From NCBI RefSeq assembly GCF_049243985.1, contig NC_135375.1, positions 52,092,174 through 52,156,173 of the forward strand: a stretch of DNA of 64,000 bases, given 5' to 3'. The notes below the pieces were generated by a model that saw only the letters and a list, made by a program, of their open reading frames with translations, had not been told where the DNA came from and did not search any database. This document shows, one piece after another, positions 56,901 to 61,730 of this stretch (positions are counted from its first letter, which is position 1; each line of letters starts with the position of its first letter). This DNA comes from Paroedura picta (lineage: Eukaryota; Chordata; Lepidosauria; Squamata; Gekkonidae). The position numbers and the translations under genes are program-made.

Positions 56901-58534
56901 CTTTTACTTTTACTCCATTTGGGACCCCTGATACCTAATCTTGGGTTCTGCTTCACTTCTGCCCATGACCTTGGCACCTAAAAGGAAATAAAGGCAGAGG
57001 GGCGGGAGGGAACCTATTGTTCCAATCAGACCTTTTATGTTTTTGTATCCTGGAGGGAAGGGAAATTAGGCCAGGCTGCCCCATATTCCAAATGCCTAAT
57101 TGTACCTAGTCTAGGATGCTGTGAACTGGTAATATTCATTTTATTTATGGAATTTGTATGCATCTTTTCTCCCTTAAATGACCCAAAGCAGTCCACAGAC
57201 ACATACCAAAATGCAAATAATTAAGTTAAGTAACATAATTAAACAAAACCAGTAGGTCCTAGGTGGGTCCCGTTGAACAAGGCTGCTTCACACAGGTCAA
57301 AGGACAAGAGTTCTTGGCTCTTGCTCAAGGGCACTTGCTTCTGGCACTACTCAAGTTTTAAGTACCTACAAAGAGAGGAAGACGAACTTGGCCCAGATGA
57401 AACTCATCGTCTTCAGTTTCCTTCCATCCCAGAATTGTCTCTGGTTCTGTTCGGGCTCTAATACCCACAAGGAGAGGGAAACCAACTGATCAGAGCAGTT
57501 GCTGTCAGCTCTGAGGGCATTTCCACCCATTGAAAAAAATAGTGTTATGCCAGCAAAATGGTGTAGCGCTAAAAATTATCATGCTTCCAGCCATTCCTCA
57601 CCCTCTGGCTCTCTTGTTTTCATCTGCTGCCTTCTCACACTTCTTACACTCTGCAAGCACTGCTTCAAATAGCAGAAGAGAGAACGTGCTTTACACATGA
57701 CTCTCTTCTGCCTGTCAATCAAGCCAGGCAGCCAATCGCCTTTCTCCATGTTTTAAAGGGCCCACAATGTCTGCTAATTTTTTTTTTGAGCAAAACTTCT
57801 CAGTTGAAATGCCTATGCATCTAAACATGCATAGTGATTTTTATAATGCCATCCCTTATGGAATCACGAGTCTGGAATCTTTAAAAAATTAATCTCATTC
57901 CTGATTTGGGGGGAGGGGGACTTCTCTCTACTAACTGCCCTGAAATGAGGTTTTATGCTTGCACGTTTAAATGTACTTCCAATGGTCATAACTAAGGGCC
58001 TGTATTTAAAAGTGTCCTTTGCTGAGAGGATCTGCTCTTGCACATTAAAACAGCCAGAGACTCTGGAACATGTCCTGCTATACTGTGTCCTTGGGGACCA
58101 CATTATAAAGTCTTTAATGAAAGAAGTTGACTTCCATAATTCCACAACACTGCTACAGTATTTATTGAAAAACTCAAATCCCTGGATAACTGAAGCTATC
58201 TCCCAATGTTTCTATGCAACTCTGTTCAAATATTCTAAGGTTATAGCAAATTTGAATTTTAGCTTGAATGTTTTTTGAATTACCTTTATATGACCATGTT
58301 TAGTTAACAATACTAACAAAGCTATTTTGATTTCATTTGTTTGATAATGCAGCTTTGAATAACTTCCTGTATTATTATTGATTTTAGGTCCAGGTTTTTC
58401 TTAACAATACACTTAAAGAAGAAGAAAGAATAATTCCCAACGACATACTGCTGACAGCAAAAAATAAAAATAAAGAAAGGAAAAAAGAAATAATGGAAAC
58501 TATCAAGTGGCTACAGAAAAATCTAGATGGCTAA
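18903..58534 (+). CDS. LVRN: Laeverin / aminopeptidase Q, M1 zinc aminopeptidase, 20 coding exons
   Basis: A membrane-bound M1 (gluzincin) aminopeptidase that removes N-terminal residues from peptides outside the cell. Joining 20 exons with AG acceptors and GT or GC donors gives 2955 nt, 984 residues plus stop, with every phase consistent; human laeverin is about 990 residues. Seen in the protein: short cytoplasmic tail, hydrophobic anchor at about 16-37, SGFYV near the N-terminus, many N-glycosylation sequons, [12 protein letters not shown] (exon 2), GAMEN at 370-374, HEVVH at 406-410 with third zinc ligand E429, TYQKGAS with candidate catalytic Y494, and GYYRVNYD in exon 12. LVRN rather than ANPEP, ENPEP or ERAP is chosen from matches to human laeverin recalled from memory, such as [22 protein letters not shown] and [14 protein letters not shown]. 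The start ATG has A at -3 and G at +4. The gene is intact. Expression cannot be judged from the sequence. Confidence 0.95.
19765..20158. mobile_element. Element with 52-bp inverted ends (AACAAAGTTTGAGTCC)
   Basis: Arms 19765-19816 and 20107-20158 match at 45 of 52 positions as inverted repeats. The body recurs at 35690-36000 and fragments at 4160 and 46880. It is a dispersed family of unknown class lying in intron 1, just after exon 1. Confidence 0.6.
20880..20958 (+). repeat. LINE 3' tail with (AAAT)n
   Basis: CTTCGGGGAGGGCGGTATATAAAT followed by about eight AAAT units is a short LINE 3' end with its tail repeat. Confidence 0.6.
20959..21862. other. Rest of LVRN intron 1
   Basis: No repeat or alternative exon recognised up to the exon 2 acceptor. 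Confidence 0.4.
21863..22005 (+). CDS. LVRN: LVRN exon 2 (residues 211-258)
   Basis: The acceptor is tttag and the donor gtaagt. It encodes the M1 N-terminal domain signature [15 protein letters not shown] followed by [12 protein letters not shown], which is nearly identical to human laeverin. It enters in phase 2 and leaves in phase 1. Confidence 0.95.
22290..23180 (+). mobile_element. Possible first-ORF region of a DIRS-type fossil
   Basis: The stretch has weakly coding-like segments with the style of a DIRS first ORF and lies upstream of the certain DIRS remains at 25430, in the same orientation. It is an old, broken fossil in LVRN intron 2; the assignment is tentative. Confidence 0.3.
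23210..23600. repeat. Unclassified GC-richer repeat-like block
   Basis: It is a run of AGTCCA/CCAGAGTC-type words (GAGAGTCCAAAAGC, AAAGAGTCCAAGCC, AGAGTCAGAG) unlike flanking intron sequence. I cannot name it. Confidence 0.3.
24190..24600 (-). mobile_element. Bov-B/RTE-type LINE, reverse transcriptase fragment
   Basis: On the minus strand, in several frames: [18 protein letters not shown], then [20 protein letters not shown], then [20 protein letters not shown]. These match the palm region of Bov-B-type reverse transcriptases. The fragment is old and frameshifted, and ends near GTCGGACACGACTGAAT. Confidence 0.78.
25430..27280 (+). mobile_element. DIRS-type tyrosine-recombinase retrotransposon, fossil
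   Basis: Recognisable parts in order: the segment after the reverse transcriptase ([16 protein letters not shown] and [12 protein letters not shown]), then the RNase H-type segment ([27 protein letters not shown]), then a faint recombinase region. Near 26960-27270 lie short inverted sequences around TTACCTGTAACT and its complement, like DIRS terminal repeats. It is clearly broken in many places and old, lying in intron 2 in the sense orientation of LVRN. Confidence 0.7.
27281..27897. other. End of LVRN intron 2
   Basis: AT-rich; nothing recognised before the exon 3 acceptor. Confidence 0.4.
27898..28073 (+). CDS. LVRN: LVRN exon 3 (residues 259-317)
   Basis: The acceptor is ttatag and the donor gtgaat. 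It encodes [20 protein letters not shown], matching human WTVTTFSTTPHMPTYLVAF. Relative to the human protein as I recall it, about 11 residues are added before NWTVTTF, including one more NWT sequon. It leaves in phase 0. Confidence 0.93.
28540..28785 (-). mobile_element. tRNA-derived SINE (MIR-like organisation)
   Basis: The minus strand has a tRNA-like head, then GGAAGCTTGCTCAGTGGCCTTGG and a tail of GTAAGCTGCTCTGTTCCCAC type. It is of the 2890-3118 family, in LVRN intron 3. Confidence 0.55.
28860..29003 (-). mobile_element. CR1 LINE 3' end
   Basis: The minus strand is the CR1 3' end: GCTTTAGGATGCTTAGG, GGTTGGACTAGATGGCCTG, CCCCTTCCAACTCTATGATT, ending in ATTCTATGATTCT. It matches the plus copy at 2740-2837. 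Confidence 0.85.
29613..29760 (+). mobile_element. 5S rRNA-derived SINE, degraded
   Basis: CTTGATCTCATCAAATCTTGG, AAGCTAAGCAGGGGCAGTAC, TTGGAAGGGAGACTG follow 5S rRNA, with degraded SINE sequence after. It lies directly upstream of exon 4. Confidence 0.65.
29814..29940 (+). CDS. LVRN: LVRN exon 4 (residues 318-359), GC splice donor
   Basis: It starts after ctgatag and encodes [10 protein letters not shown] and [14 protein letters not shown], the end of the N-terminal domain. It ends as ACAG|gcaagt, a textbook GC donor. The nearest GT, four bases further on, would put the next exon out of frame, so the GC donor is required. Confidence 0.93.
30330..30900. other. GC-richer stretch in intron 4 with overlapping open frames
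   Basis: Open frames exist on both strands but show no known domain. The units around 30410 (AGCCAGGCAAGGAGTG) and 30560 (GGCCAGGGAAGGAGTG) look like an imperfect duplication. I do not regard it as a gene. Confidence 0.4.
30909..31053. repeat. (TTCC)n microsatellite, about 145 bp
   Basis: It is an almost pure tetranucleotide run, broken only by CTTT and CTTCTT near its ends. All pyrimidine on the transcribed strand, it lies in the middle of intron 4. Confidence 0.95.
31054..32203. other. Second half of LVRN intron 4
   Basis: Mostly pyrimidine-rich intron sequence. A minus-strand tRNA(Ala)-like SINE fragment is visible at about 31768-31950 (AAGGACCTTCTGCATACAAAC, CCGCTACTGAGACCC). Confidence 0.5.
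32204..32358 (+). CDS. LVRN: LVRN exon 5 (residues 360-411), GAMEN and HEXXH catalytic motifs
   Basis: The acceptor is attcag. It encodes [10 protein letters not shown] (substrate N-terminus recognition, GAMEN 370-374) and ends with CHEVVHQ (zinc ligands H406 and H410, general base E407). The donor is CACCAG|gcatgt, a second GC donor. The exon is 155 nt, so skipping it would shift the frame. The break after HEXXHQ and before WFGNLVT is what the next exon and the M1 family require. Confidence 0.95.
32444..32826. mobile_element. hAT-type non-autonomous element, CpG-rich
   Basis: The left end CAGTGGTTCCCAAC and right end GAGAACCACTG are inverted. The flanks CTCTGTAT and GTCTATGT match at only 5 of 8 positions, so the insertion is probably old. 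It starts 85 bp after exon 5. Confidence 0.65.
32917..33262. mobile_element. hAT-type non-autonomous element
   Basis: The ends CAGCCTTTTCAAACTTTTGA and GACCCCTGGTTGGGTATCTCTG are inverted. The target duplication is AGCTAGAG (32909-32916) and AGCTAGAA (33263-33270), 7 of 8. It lies in intron 5. Confidence 0.7.
33271..33843. other. End of LVRN intron 5
   Basis: AT-rich; nothing recognised. Confidence 0.4.
33844..33957 (+). CDS. LVRN: LVRN exon 6 (residues 412-449), third zinc ligand
   Basis: The acceptor is ttttag and the donor gtaggt. It encodes [20 protein letters not shown], where E429 is exactly 18 residues after the second zinc histidine. It leaves in phase 0. Confidence 0.95.
34540..34696. 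mobile_element. LINE 3' tail followed by an inverted copy of itself
   Basis: CTTGTAAACCGCCGTGAGCC and the following TTTAATAATAATAA tail form a LINE 3' end. Bases 34619-34657 are repeated in inverted order at 34658-34696 with one mismatch in 39, giving a loopless 78-bp palindrome in intron 6. Confidence 0.75.
34872..35012 (+). CDS. LVRN: LVRN exon 7 (residues 450-496), divergent segment of the catalytic domain
   Basis: The acceptor is ttttcag and the donor gtaaaa. It begins [13 protein letters not shown] and ends FNEHTYQK, joining GAS in exon 8 to rebuild the YxKGAS motif (candidate catalytic Y494). The middle is acidic and Ser/Thr-rich and matches the family poorly, but the frame and both splice sites hold. 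Confidence 0.88.
35690..36040 (+). repeat. Second copy of the GAGTCCAG inverted-end family
   Basis: It shares GAGTCCAGTGGCACC, TTTATTCAAGGTGTAAGC and AATAACAAGCTAAG-type blocks with the body of the element at 19765-20158. The right arm was not seen. It lies in intron 7. Confidence 0.5.
36293..36358 (+). CDS. LVRN: LVRN exon 8 (residues 497-518)
   Basis: The acceptor is acttag and the donor gtaagt. It encodes [20 protein letters not shown], matching human GASMARMLSCFLNEHLFVSA. It is 66 nt with phase 0 on both sides. Confidence 0.94.
36463..36528 (+). CDS. LVRN: LVRN exon 9 (residues 519-540)
   Basis: The acceptor is ttgcag and the donor gtgatt. It encodes [20 protein letters not shown], matching human SYLKTFSYSNAEQDDLWRHF. 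It is 66 nt and in phase 0. Confidence 0.94.
36746..37108. mobile_element. hAT-type non-autonomous element with perfect target duplication
   Basis: The left end CAGTGATCCCCAACTTTTTT and right end GGGGTTGGGGACCACTG are inverted. The duplication GTCTAAGC is perfect (36738-36745, 37109-37116). The interior is strongly GC- and CpG-rich. It lies in intron 9. Confidence 0.85.
37117..37854. other. Rest of LVRN intron 9
   Basis: No repeat or exon recognised. Confidence 0.35.
37855..38024 (+). CDS. LVRN: LVRN exon 10 (residues 541-596)
   Basis: The acceptor is tcctag and the donor gtaagc. It encodes [20 protein letters not shown], matching human IMDSWTHQSGFPVITLNVST: the end of the catalytic domain and start of the beta-sandwich domain. 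It leaves in phase 2. Confidence 0.94.
38340..38840 (+). repeat. Unclassified repeats, including a copy of family X (38674-38830)
   Basis: From 38674 (TGTAAAGCATGTCACTCTCT, CAGGCATGCAGAGTGCAAGG) the sequence matches family X at 52450-52580 and, inverted, 57600-57720. The part before it, with its open frame of about 150 codons, shows no known domain. Confidence 0.5.
39048..39124 (+). CDS. LVRN: LVRN exon 11 (residues 597-622)
   Basis: The acceptor is aattaag and the donor gtaagt. It encodes [20 protein letters not shown], matching human DTWIVPILWIKNGTTQPLVW. It leaves in phase 1. Confidence 0.94.
39230..39320 (+). mobile_element. LINE 3' tail remnant
   Basis: ATAAACTGCCCTGAGCCTCA, GGGAGGGTGGTATAGACAT and AATAAACAAACAAAT form the LINE 3' end seen elsewhere in the window. 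Confidence 0.5.
39495..39587. repeat. (ACTC)n-(ATTC)n microsatellite
   Basis: About 13 CACT units are followed by CATT units. It sits exactly at the 3' end of the minus-strand LINE, so it probably grew from that element's (GAAT)n-type tail. Confidence 0.9.
39588..40445 (-). mobile_element. CR1/L2-clade LINE, 3' half
   Basis: The minus strand reads [57 protein letters not shown], then [16 protein letters not shown] and [19 protein letters not shown]: the region after the reverse transcriptase in this LINE type. It is in several frames, so degraded, and lies in LVRN intron 11. Confidence 0.8.
40463..41940 (+). mobile_element. CR1/L2-clade LINE, reverse transcriptase domain in one long open frame
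   Basis: A single frame is open from 40328 to 41971 (547 codons); LINE homology starts near 40463. It reads [76 protein letters not shown], then catalytic YADD (41675-41686) in YADDTQLYL. The endonuclease and the 3' tail are missing, so it cannot move alone. The undamaged frame and high GC suggest a fairly recent insertion. It lies head to head with the minus-strand LINE, in the sense orientation of LVRN. Confidence 0.85.
42099..42238 (+). CDS. LVRN: LVRN exon 12 (residues 623-669)
   Basis: The acceptor is cttacag and the donor gtaaga. It encodes [14 protein letters not shown] and [10 protein letters not shown]. This is the strongest single match to laeverin in the window and the basis for choosing LVRN over other M1 genes. 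Confidence 0.96.
42239..43322. other. LVRN intron 12
   Basis: A degraded minus-strand tRNA(Ala)-like SINE body is seen at about 42534-42680 (ACATGAAGCTGTTTTCTACT, GACCTTGGTCAATCTAGGTC). A short TTTC run lies near 42780. Nothing else was recognised. Confidence 0.45.
43323..43378 (+). CDS. LVRN: LVRN exon 13 (residues 670-687)
   Basis: The acceptor is tttgcag and the donor gtgagc. It encodes [18 protein letters not shown], matching human AIPVIHRLQLIDDAFSLS: the start of the helical C-terminal domain. It leaves in phase 2. Confidence 0.94.
43379..45285. other. First part of LVRN intron 13
   Basis: A GC-richer block at 44690-45130 has overlapping open frames on both strands with no recognisable domain. 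I see no splice-site or homology support for a gene. Confidence 0.4.
45291..45455 (+). mobile_element. tRNA(Ala)-like SINE
   Basis: GGGACTGTGGCTCAGGGCTAG and AGAGCATCTGCTTGGCATGC form a tRNA-like head. The body runs CCCTGCCTGAGACTTTGCAG, TACTGACTTTGATGAACCAA, ending GATTCAGTATATT-like. Box B is mostly lost in this copy. Confidence 0.65.
45456..47994. other. Second part of LVRN intron 13
   Basis: Contains a G-run at about 45517-45533, a fragment of the GAGTCCAGCAGCACC family at 46845-46970 and a minus-strand MIR-like SINE at about 47130-47400 (box B region AATCAAACCCAGCTCTCC). No exon-like sequence other than exon 14 at the end. Confidence 0.5.
47995..48148 (+). CDS. LVRN: LVRN exon 14 (residues 688-739)
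   Basis: The acceptor is aaatag and the donor gtatat. It encodes [19 protein letters not shown], matching human LTKYLAEEDEIIVWHTVL. The intron before it is 4.6 kb. Confidence 0.93.
48291..48426. mobile_element. hAT-type palindromic MITE, 136 bp, copy 1
   Basis: The whole element is one near-complete inverted repeat, from CAGGGGTAGTCAAACTGCAG to its complement, meeting at CCAGCATTCGCTGG. The target duplication is CTCTAAGG (48283-48290) and CTTTAAGG (48427-48434). It lies in intron 14. Confidence 0.88.
48899..48993 (+). CDS. LVRN: LVRN exon 15 (residues 740-770)
   Basis: The acceptor is ctgaag and the donor gtaagt. It encodes [20 protein letters not shown] in the C-terminal helical repeat domain. 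It is less conserved than its neighbours but in frame. It leaves in phase 2. Confidence 0.9.
49267..49374 (+). CDS. LVRN: LVRN exon 16 (residues 771-806)
   Basis: The acceptor is cccaag and the donor gtaaat. It encodes [20 protein letters not shown], matching human EKLFVTACWLGLEDCLQLSK. It leaves in phase 2. Confidence 0.93.
49480..50830 (+). mobile_element. CR1 LINE, central and 3' coding region, degraded
   Basis: In several frames: [10 protein letters not shown]-like text near 49630, then [60 protein letters not shown], then [22 protein letters not shown] and [19 protein letters not shown]-like text. It is an old copy with several frameshifts and an internal deletion before its 3' end, in intron 16. 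Confidence 0.85.
50831..51040. mobile_element. Half of a palindromic MITE joined to a GC-rich hAT fragment
   Basis: AGAGGGCCGCAGTTTAACTACCCCTG is the right half of the 136-bp MITE family. It is followed by CAGGGGTCATAAACCCCCGG and a CpG-rich body resembling the hAT element at 36746. Confidence 0.5.
51045..51504. mobile_element. GGGCCATTCCGCAC element, partial second copy
   Basis: It matches 15085-15544 over almost its whole length (GGGGCTGTGTTGTGCTTGGG, GCACTTCTGTGGAGGGACTG) and ends GTGCGGAATGGCCC. The left half is missing, replaced by the hAT fragment. It lies in intron 16. Confidence 0.65.
51825..51995 (+). CDS. LVRN: LVRN exon 17 (residues 807-863)
   Basis: The acceptor is tttacag and the donor gtgaac. 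It encodes [20 protein letters not shown] and REPWILQR, matching human LCYGIALGSDKEWDILLNTY and KDPWILNR. It leaves in phase 2. Confidence 0.94.
52285..52932 (+). repeat. Family X repeat, interrupted by a Sauria SINE
   Basis: Parts 52285-52591 and 52886-52932 are one copy of a family seen inverted at 57513-57855 and partly at 38674. Marker words are GCATTGTGGGCCCTTTAAAA, GCTTGATTGACAGGTAGAAG and a terminus GGAAATGCCC. No coding region was seen; class unknown. Confidence 0.6.
52592..52885 (+). mobile_element. Sauria-type tRNA SINE, copy C, nested
   Basis: It has the same organisation as copies A and B. The target duplication ATGCTGGA lies at 52584-52591 and 52886-52893, inside family X. There are two small internal duplications (GGTAAGGCAGCAG, and GACATGACCCGGTGCTTGCC). 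It lies in intron 17. Confidence 0.85.
53240..54190 (+). mobile_element. CR1/L2-clade LINE with internal deletion
   Basis: The first part reads [20 protein letters not shown] and [20 protein letters not shown]. The second, from about 53690, reads [20 protein letters not shown]. The 3' end has CCTGCCGTGAGCC and an AATAAATT-type tail. The core with YADD is missing. It lies in intron 17. Confidence 0.8.
54458..54598 (+). CDS. LVRN: LVRN exon 18 (residues 864-910)
   Basis: The acceptor is ctccag and the donor gtatgg. It encodes [20 protein letters not shown], matching human NIIEVVASSEVGRYVAKDFL. It leaves in phase 2. Confidence 0.93.
54599..56323. other. LVRN intron 18
   Basis: No repeat family or exon recognised. 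A C-rich stretch at about 55940-56060 gives open frames on both strands without similarity. Confidence 0.4.
56324..56399 (+). CDS. LVRN: LVRN exon 19 (residues 911-936)
   Basis: The acceptor is gttacag and the donor gtaagt. It encodes [10 protein letters not shown] and TTDLQIQM, matching human YGTQSLINLI and TTDLQIVE. It leaves in phase 0. Confidence 0.92.
56400..57512. other. First part of LVRN intron 19
   Basis: Nothing recognised, apart from short tracts of LINE 3'-UTR-like text near 57140-57200 (TTTCTCCCTTAAATGACCCA). Confidence 0.4.
57513..57855 (-). repeat. Family X repeat, inverted copy
   Basis: The complement matches 52285-52580: GCATAGGCATTTCAACTGAG, CAGACATTGTGGGCCCTTTA, GCTTGATTGACAGGCAGAAG, and a terminus GTGGAAATGCCC. 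It appears to be the least disturbed copy. It lies in intron 19. Confidence 0.6.
57940..58285 (+). mobile_element. LINE coding tail, fragment
   Basis: The open frame reads [31 protein letters not shown] and ends near SKVIANLNF. The CxC...H...C pattern is the end of many LINE ORF2 proteins. It lies 100 bp upstream of exon 20. Confidence 0.5.
58388..58534 (+). CDS. LVRN: LVRN exon 20 (residues 937-984, stop)
   Basis: The acceptor is gattttag and the stop TAA is at 58532-58534. It encodes [15 protein letters not shown] and ends [12 protein letters not shown], comparable to human SARIAAWLRRNT. The middle is very Lys/Asn-rich. I saw no AATAAA in the next 2 kb outside repeats, so the 3' end of the transcript is not fixed. 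Confidence 0.92.
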   Translation, partial: VQVFLNNTLKEEERIIPNDILLTAKNKNKERKKEIMETIKWLQKNLDG

Positions 58535-58872
58535 AGTATTCCCCCATGTATACAGGTTGCTGGATTGTAACACTTAAAAAAGTAATATGCTATATTATAA
58601 ACAGAGATGTCAATTCATGTTTTAATGAAGGATGCTGCCTATGAGAGCAAATTAGATAATTCTTGTTGCAAATGGAAGAACTGATAACCAGGACATTGCT
58701 ATGAGAAAGATATTTATTTACATCTTACCAAAATCCTTGCTTTGTGAGAATCGACTTTAAGGAGCTGGCCTAAACAGAAGCAAAAGGAATGTGTTGATAT
58801 TGTACTGACTGAACTCAATGAAGCAAACTTTAGTGCTTGAAATACATGACCAGAAAGAAGAAACGTGTAGAA

Positions 58873-59008
58873 CAGGGGTAGTCAAACTGCGGCCCTCCAG
58901 ATGTCCATGGACTACAATTCCCAGGAGCCCCTGCCAGCAAATGCTGGCAGGGGCTCCTGGGAATTGTAGTCCATGGACATCTGGAGGGCCGCAGTTTGAC
59001 TACCCCTG
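58873..59008. mobile_element. hAT-type palindromic MITE, 136 bp, copy 2
   Basis: It is a near-perfect palindrome of two 68-bp arms starting CAGGGGTAGTCAAACTGCGG and meeting at CCAGCAAATGCTGG. The 8-bp duplication GTGTAGAA is perfect (58865-58872, 59009-59016). It is 338 bp after the LVRN stop and may lie in the 3' UTR. Confidence 0.93.
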
Positions 59009-59009
59009 G

Positions 59010-59055
59010 TGTAGAATAATAGAAACTGAGTTGGAAGGGACCTCCAGGGTCACGT
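59010..59055 (-). mobile_element. CR1 3' end scrap
   Basis: AATAATAGAAACTGAGTTGGAAGGGACC is the complement of the CR1 terminus, next to the MITE. Confidence 0.45.
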
Positions 59056-59410
59056 AACTCTGTTATGTGGCTGATTTGTTGTGTGTGTAACTATGGGACT
59101 AAATATTCATTTTTTTAATTCCGCTTTTACATTTATTCAGTGGAGATGATTGTGGAAATATCTAAATCATGTATACTATGAGATAGTGCCACAAAACCTT
59201 ATCCTCACGATATGAGCAAGCAGTGCTCTGTAGAAGTACAATGCTCTTTATTTCACACTTTAACTCACAGTACTCGTTAAATCACTTTGGGGGGAAATCT
59301 GTATTAATTATTTGTGCTAAGAGTCTGTCGTTAACCTGTTAAACAGCTATAGACCAAGGAAAGAATTAGTGTTACAGCATTTGTTTATGAAATGCAGATG
59401 TATTTATTTG

Positions 59411-59560
59411 CATATACCTGATCTTGTCAGATCTTGGAAGCTAAGCAAGGTTGGCCCTGGCTAGTATTTAGATGGAAGGCCTCCAAGGAATATCAGGGTC
59501 ATGACATGGAAGCAAACAATGGGAAGCCACCTCAGATTATCTCTTACCTTGAAAATCTTA
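59411..59560 (+). mobile_element. 5S rRNA-derived SINE
   Basis: CTGATCTTGTCAGATCTTGG, AAGCTAAGCAAGGTTGGCCC, TGGCTAGTATTTAGATGGAA, AGGCCTCCAAGGAATATCAG follow 5S rRNA, then AAGCCACCTCAGATTATCTC. It is the clearest of the three copies. Confidence 0.8.
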
Positions 59561-59564
59561 AGTC

Positions 59565-60785
59565 CTCTAAGAATTGGCAGGAGGAACAACTGGACCCGTG
59601 GGACCTGGCCAGTTACTTGCCCGGTTTCGCATCTTGTATTCCCGGGAAAGGTAGTTGAAAGGGCCACAGCAGACCAGCTTGTGGCTTCCTTGGAGGATAC
59701 TTCAGCACTTGATCTATACCAGTCGGGCTTCTATCCTGGCCACAGGGTGGAGATGGTGTTGGTCATCTTGGTGGATGATGTCCGGTGTCAGCTGGATCAG
59801 GGCGGATCAGCTATACTTGTACTACTCAATCTGTCAGCTGCATTTGATGTGGTTGACCACAACTTATTGGTCCACTGCCTCACCAGGGCTGGGATTTGGG
59901 GAGTGGCCCTTCTATGGCTGCGCCCTTTTTTCAGAACCTGACACCAAGGGTGGCAGTGGGGAGTCCCTGTTATGCCCATATGGACTTCCCTTGTGGGGTG
60001 CTATAGGACACGATACTCTCCCCCATGCACCCTACCTGCCTCCAGACTGTTTGGCCACAGTGATCCATGCAATGGTCGCCTCTAGATTGGACTTCTGTAA
60101 CTTGCTCTGCGCTGGCCTACTCTTGACCTGGAAATTCCAGTTGATGCGTAATGCAGCTGTTAGGGTTCTCACTGGTTCATCTTGAAGGACCCACATCCAG
60201 CCTGCACAGAAGCAGCTGCATTAGTTACCAGTTATAGTCCGGATCAAGTTCAAGGTCTTGGTTTTGACCTTTAAGGCCATTCGCAGCTTGGGCCCTGCCT
60301 ATCTGAAGGACCACTTGTCTGCTTATGCTCCCTGCAGGGCTCCTCGCTCTGCAGTACTAATATGTTAGCGATCCCTGGCCCCAGAGAGAGATATGCCTGG
60401 CCTTGACCTGGGCCTTCTTTGCTCTGCGGGTACTATTCTGTTAGAGGTCCCTAGCCCCAGAGAGATATGCCTGGCCTCAATCCTGGCTGCAACCTGGTGG
60501 AATGAGCTCCCAGGAGAGCTGAGGGCCCTGACGGAGCTGTCATAGTTTTGCAGGGCCTATAAAACTGAGCTCTTCTGTTGAGGTATGTTAAGATCAGTGG
60601 GCCCCCTCAGGCTACGCAGCTCCGTCTGACAAACCCCTTCGTGGGCAGTTGTGGGATGGCTGAAGGATTTTTCTTTCTACCATCTTGTGATTATAATTTT
60701 TATAGTTTTAGGGTTTTATGGGACACTATTATGTGATCCACTTGAGCCCAAGAAAGAAGGCAGACTATAAATTGAATAAATAAAC
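59565..60785 (+). mobile_element. CR1/L2-clade LINE with internal deletion
   Basis: It reads PVSHLVFPGKVVERATADQL, LYQSGFYPGHRVEMVLVILV, VLLNLSAAFDVVDHNLLVHC, then, past a deletion that removes YADD, LATVIHAMVASRLDFCNLLC and LMRNAAVRVLTGSS. The 3' end has GTGATCCACTTGAGCCCAAG and an AATAAATAAA tail. Frames change several times. Confidence 0.8.
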
Positions 60786-61730
60786 AGCAAAAAGAAAGTG
60801 AAATTGCATTGTTAAAACCATTGTGACCTAATTTATCAGGTTGATGGGAAACAACAAAACCTGCAAGGGAGTAAAATATAAAAGCCAAAACATGGAATTA
60901 TAATGCAGTATTATAAAAATAAACAGTGGGAATTCTGTAGTTACTTGGTATGGCATGTACTGGAAACTACAGCTCTCCCTGCATCATTTGCAAGTTCCCT
61001 TTCTATCACTACTGTGGCATGAAGGGAAACTTTTGGGCAGAAGGAGTTCATTACTATAGGACAGTTAAATTAGCTGCAGTAAGCTCCTTGTGTTCCTGAG
61101 AGTGGATTTGGCATGCTAGGGATCAGAAAAGGTTTTGTTAACTACTGCCTTTTAAAATGATTTACAGCAAAGTGGGATACTACCTCCTATAGGTTGTTTT
61201 GAGGAAACTGAGGGCTGATTTAGCACCATTGCCCCAGTTAAGATATAATGCTGAAGAATATTATTCAGTGCCTGACTTTCAGTCAGCTTTTTGTACAAAA
61301 CCACTGCTTACCCTTATCCAACTTGCATGTGACCACTTCTTTCTTGTGTTTATAAAAGGTTATCTTCTTAATTAACAAGTGTTTTGAAATTGCCAAAATA
61401 TATAAATGTTAACCAAAGTAATTTATGGTTAAGAAAATATATTGCAAATGCCTGGTGTTCTAATTTTCCTGTACTGAAAATATTACTTATGCAAGAGGGA
61501 GAGAGATGAATATAAAAAATTATTGGCTGGTAATAGAGGGCACGTTTTTTGGTGGAGCCATGCATTAGAACCTGTTAATCCAACTACCACCAAATGTGGA
61601 GGCATATAGAGGATTTCCCTAGAAAGTACCATCCTAGGGTAATTGTCTTAAAGGAGCTGAAATCTGGAACTCATAAATTCATTTGTTACCAGATTTGAAG
61701 GGCAACTTATGTGTTGTCCATGCTATGGAC
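60786..61730. other. Unannotated downstream intergenic DNA
   Basis: No repeat or coding feature recognised between the LINE and the terminal exon copy. Confidence 0.4.

Noticed and set aside
59411-59560. A 5S rRNA gene
   Set aside because: Only the 3' two thirds are similar, with many changes, and SINE-type sequence follows.
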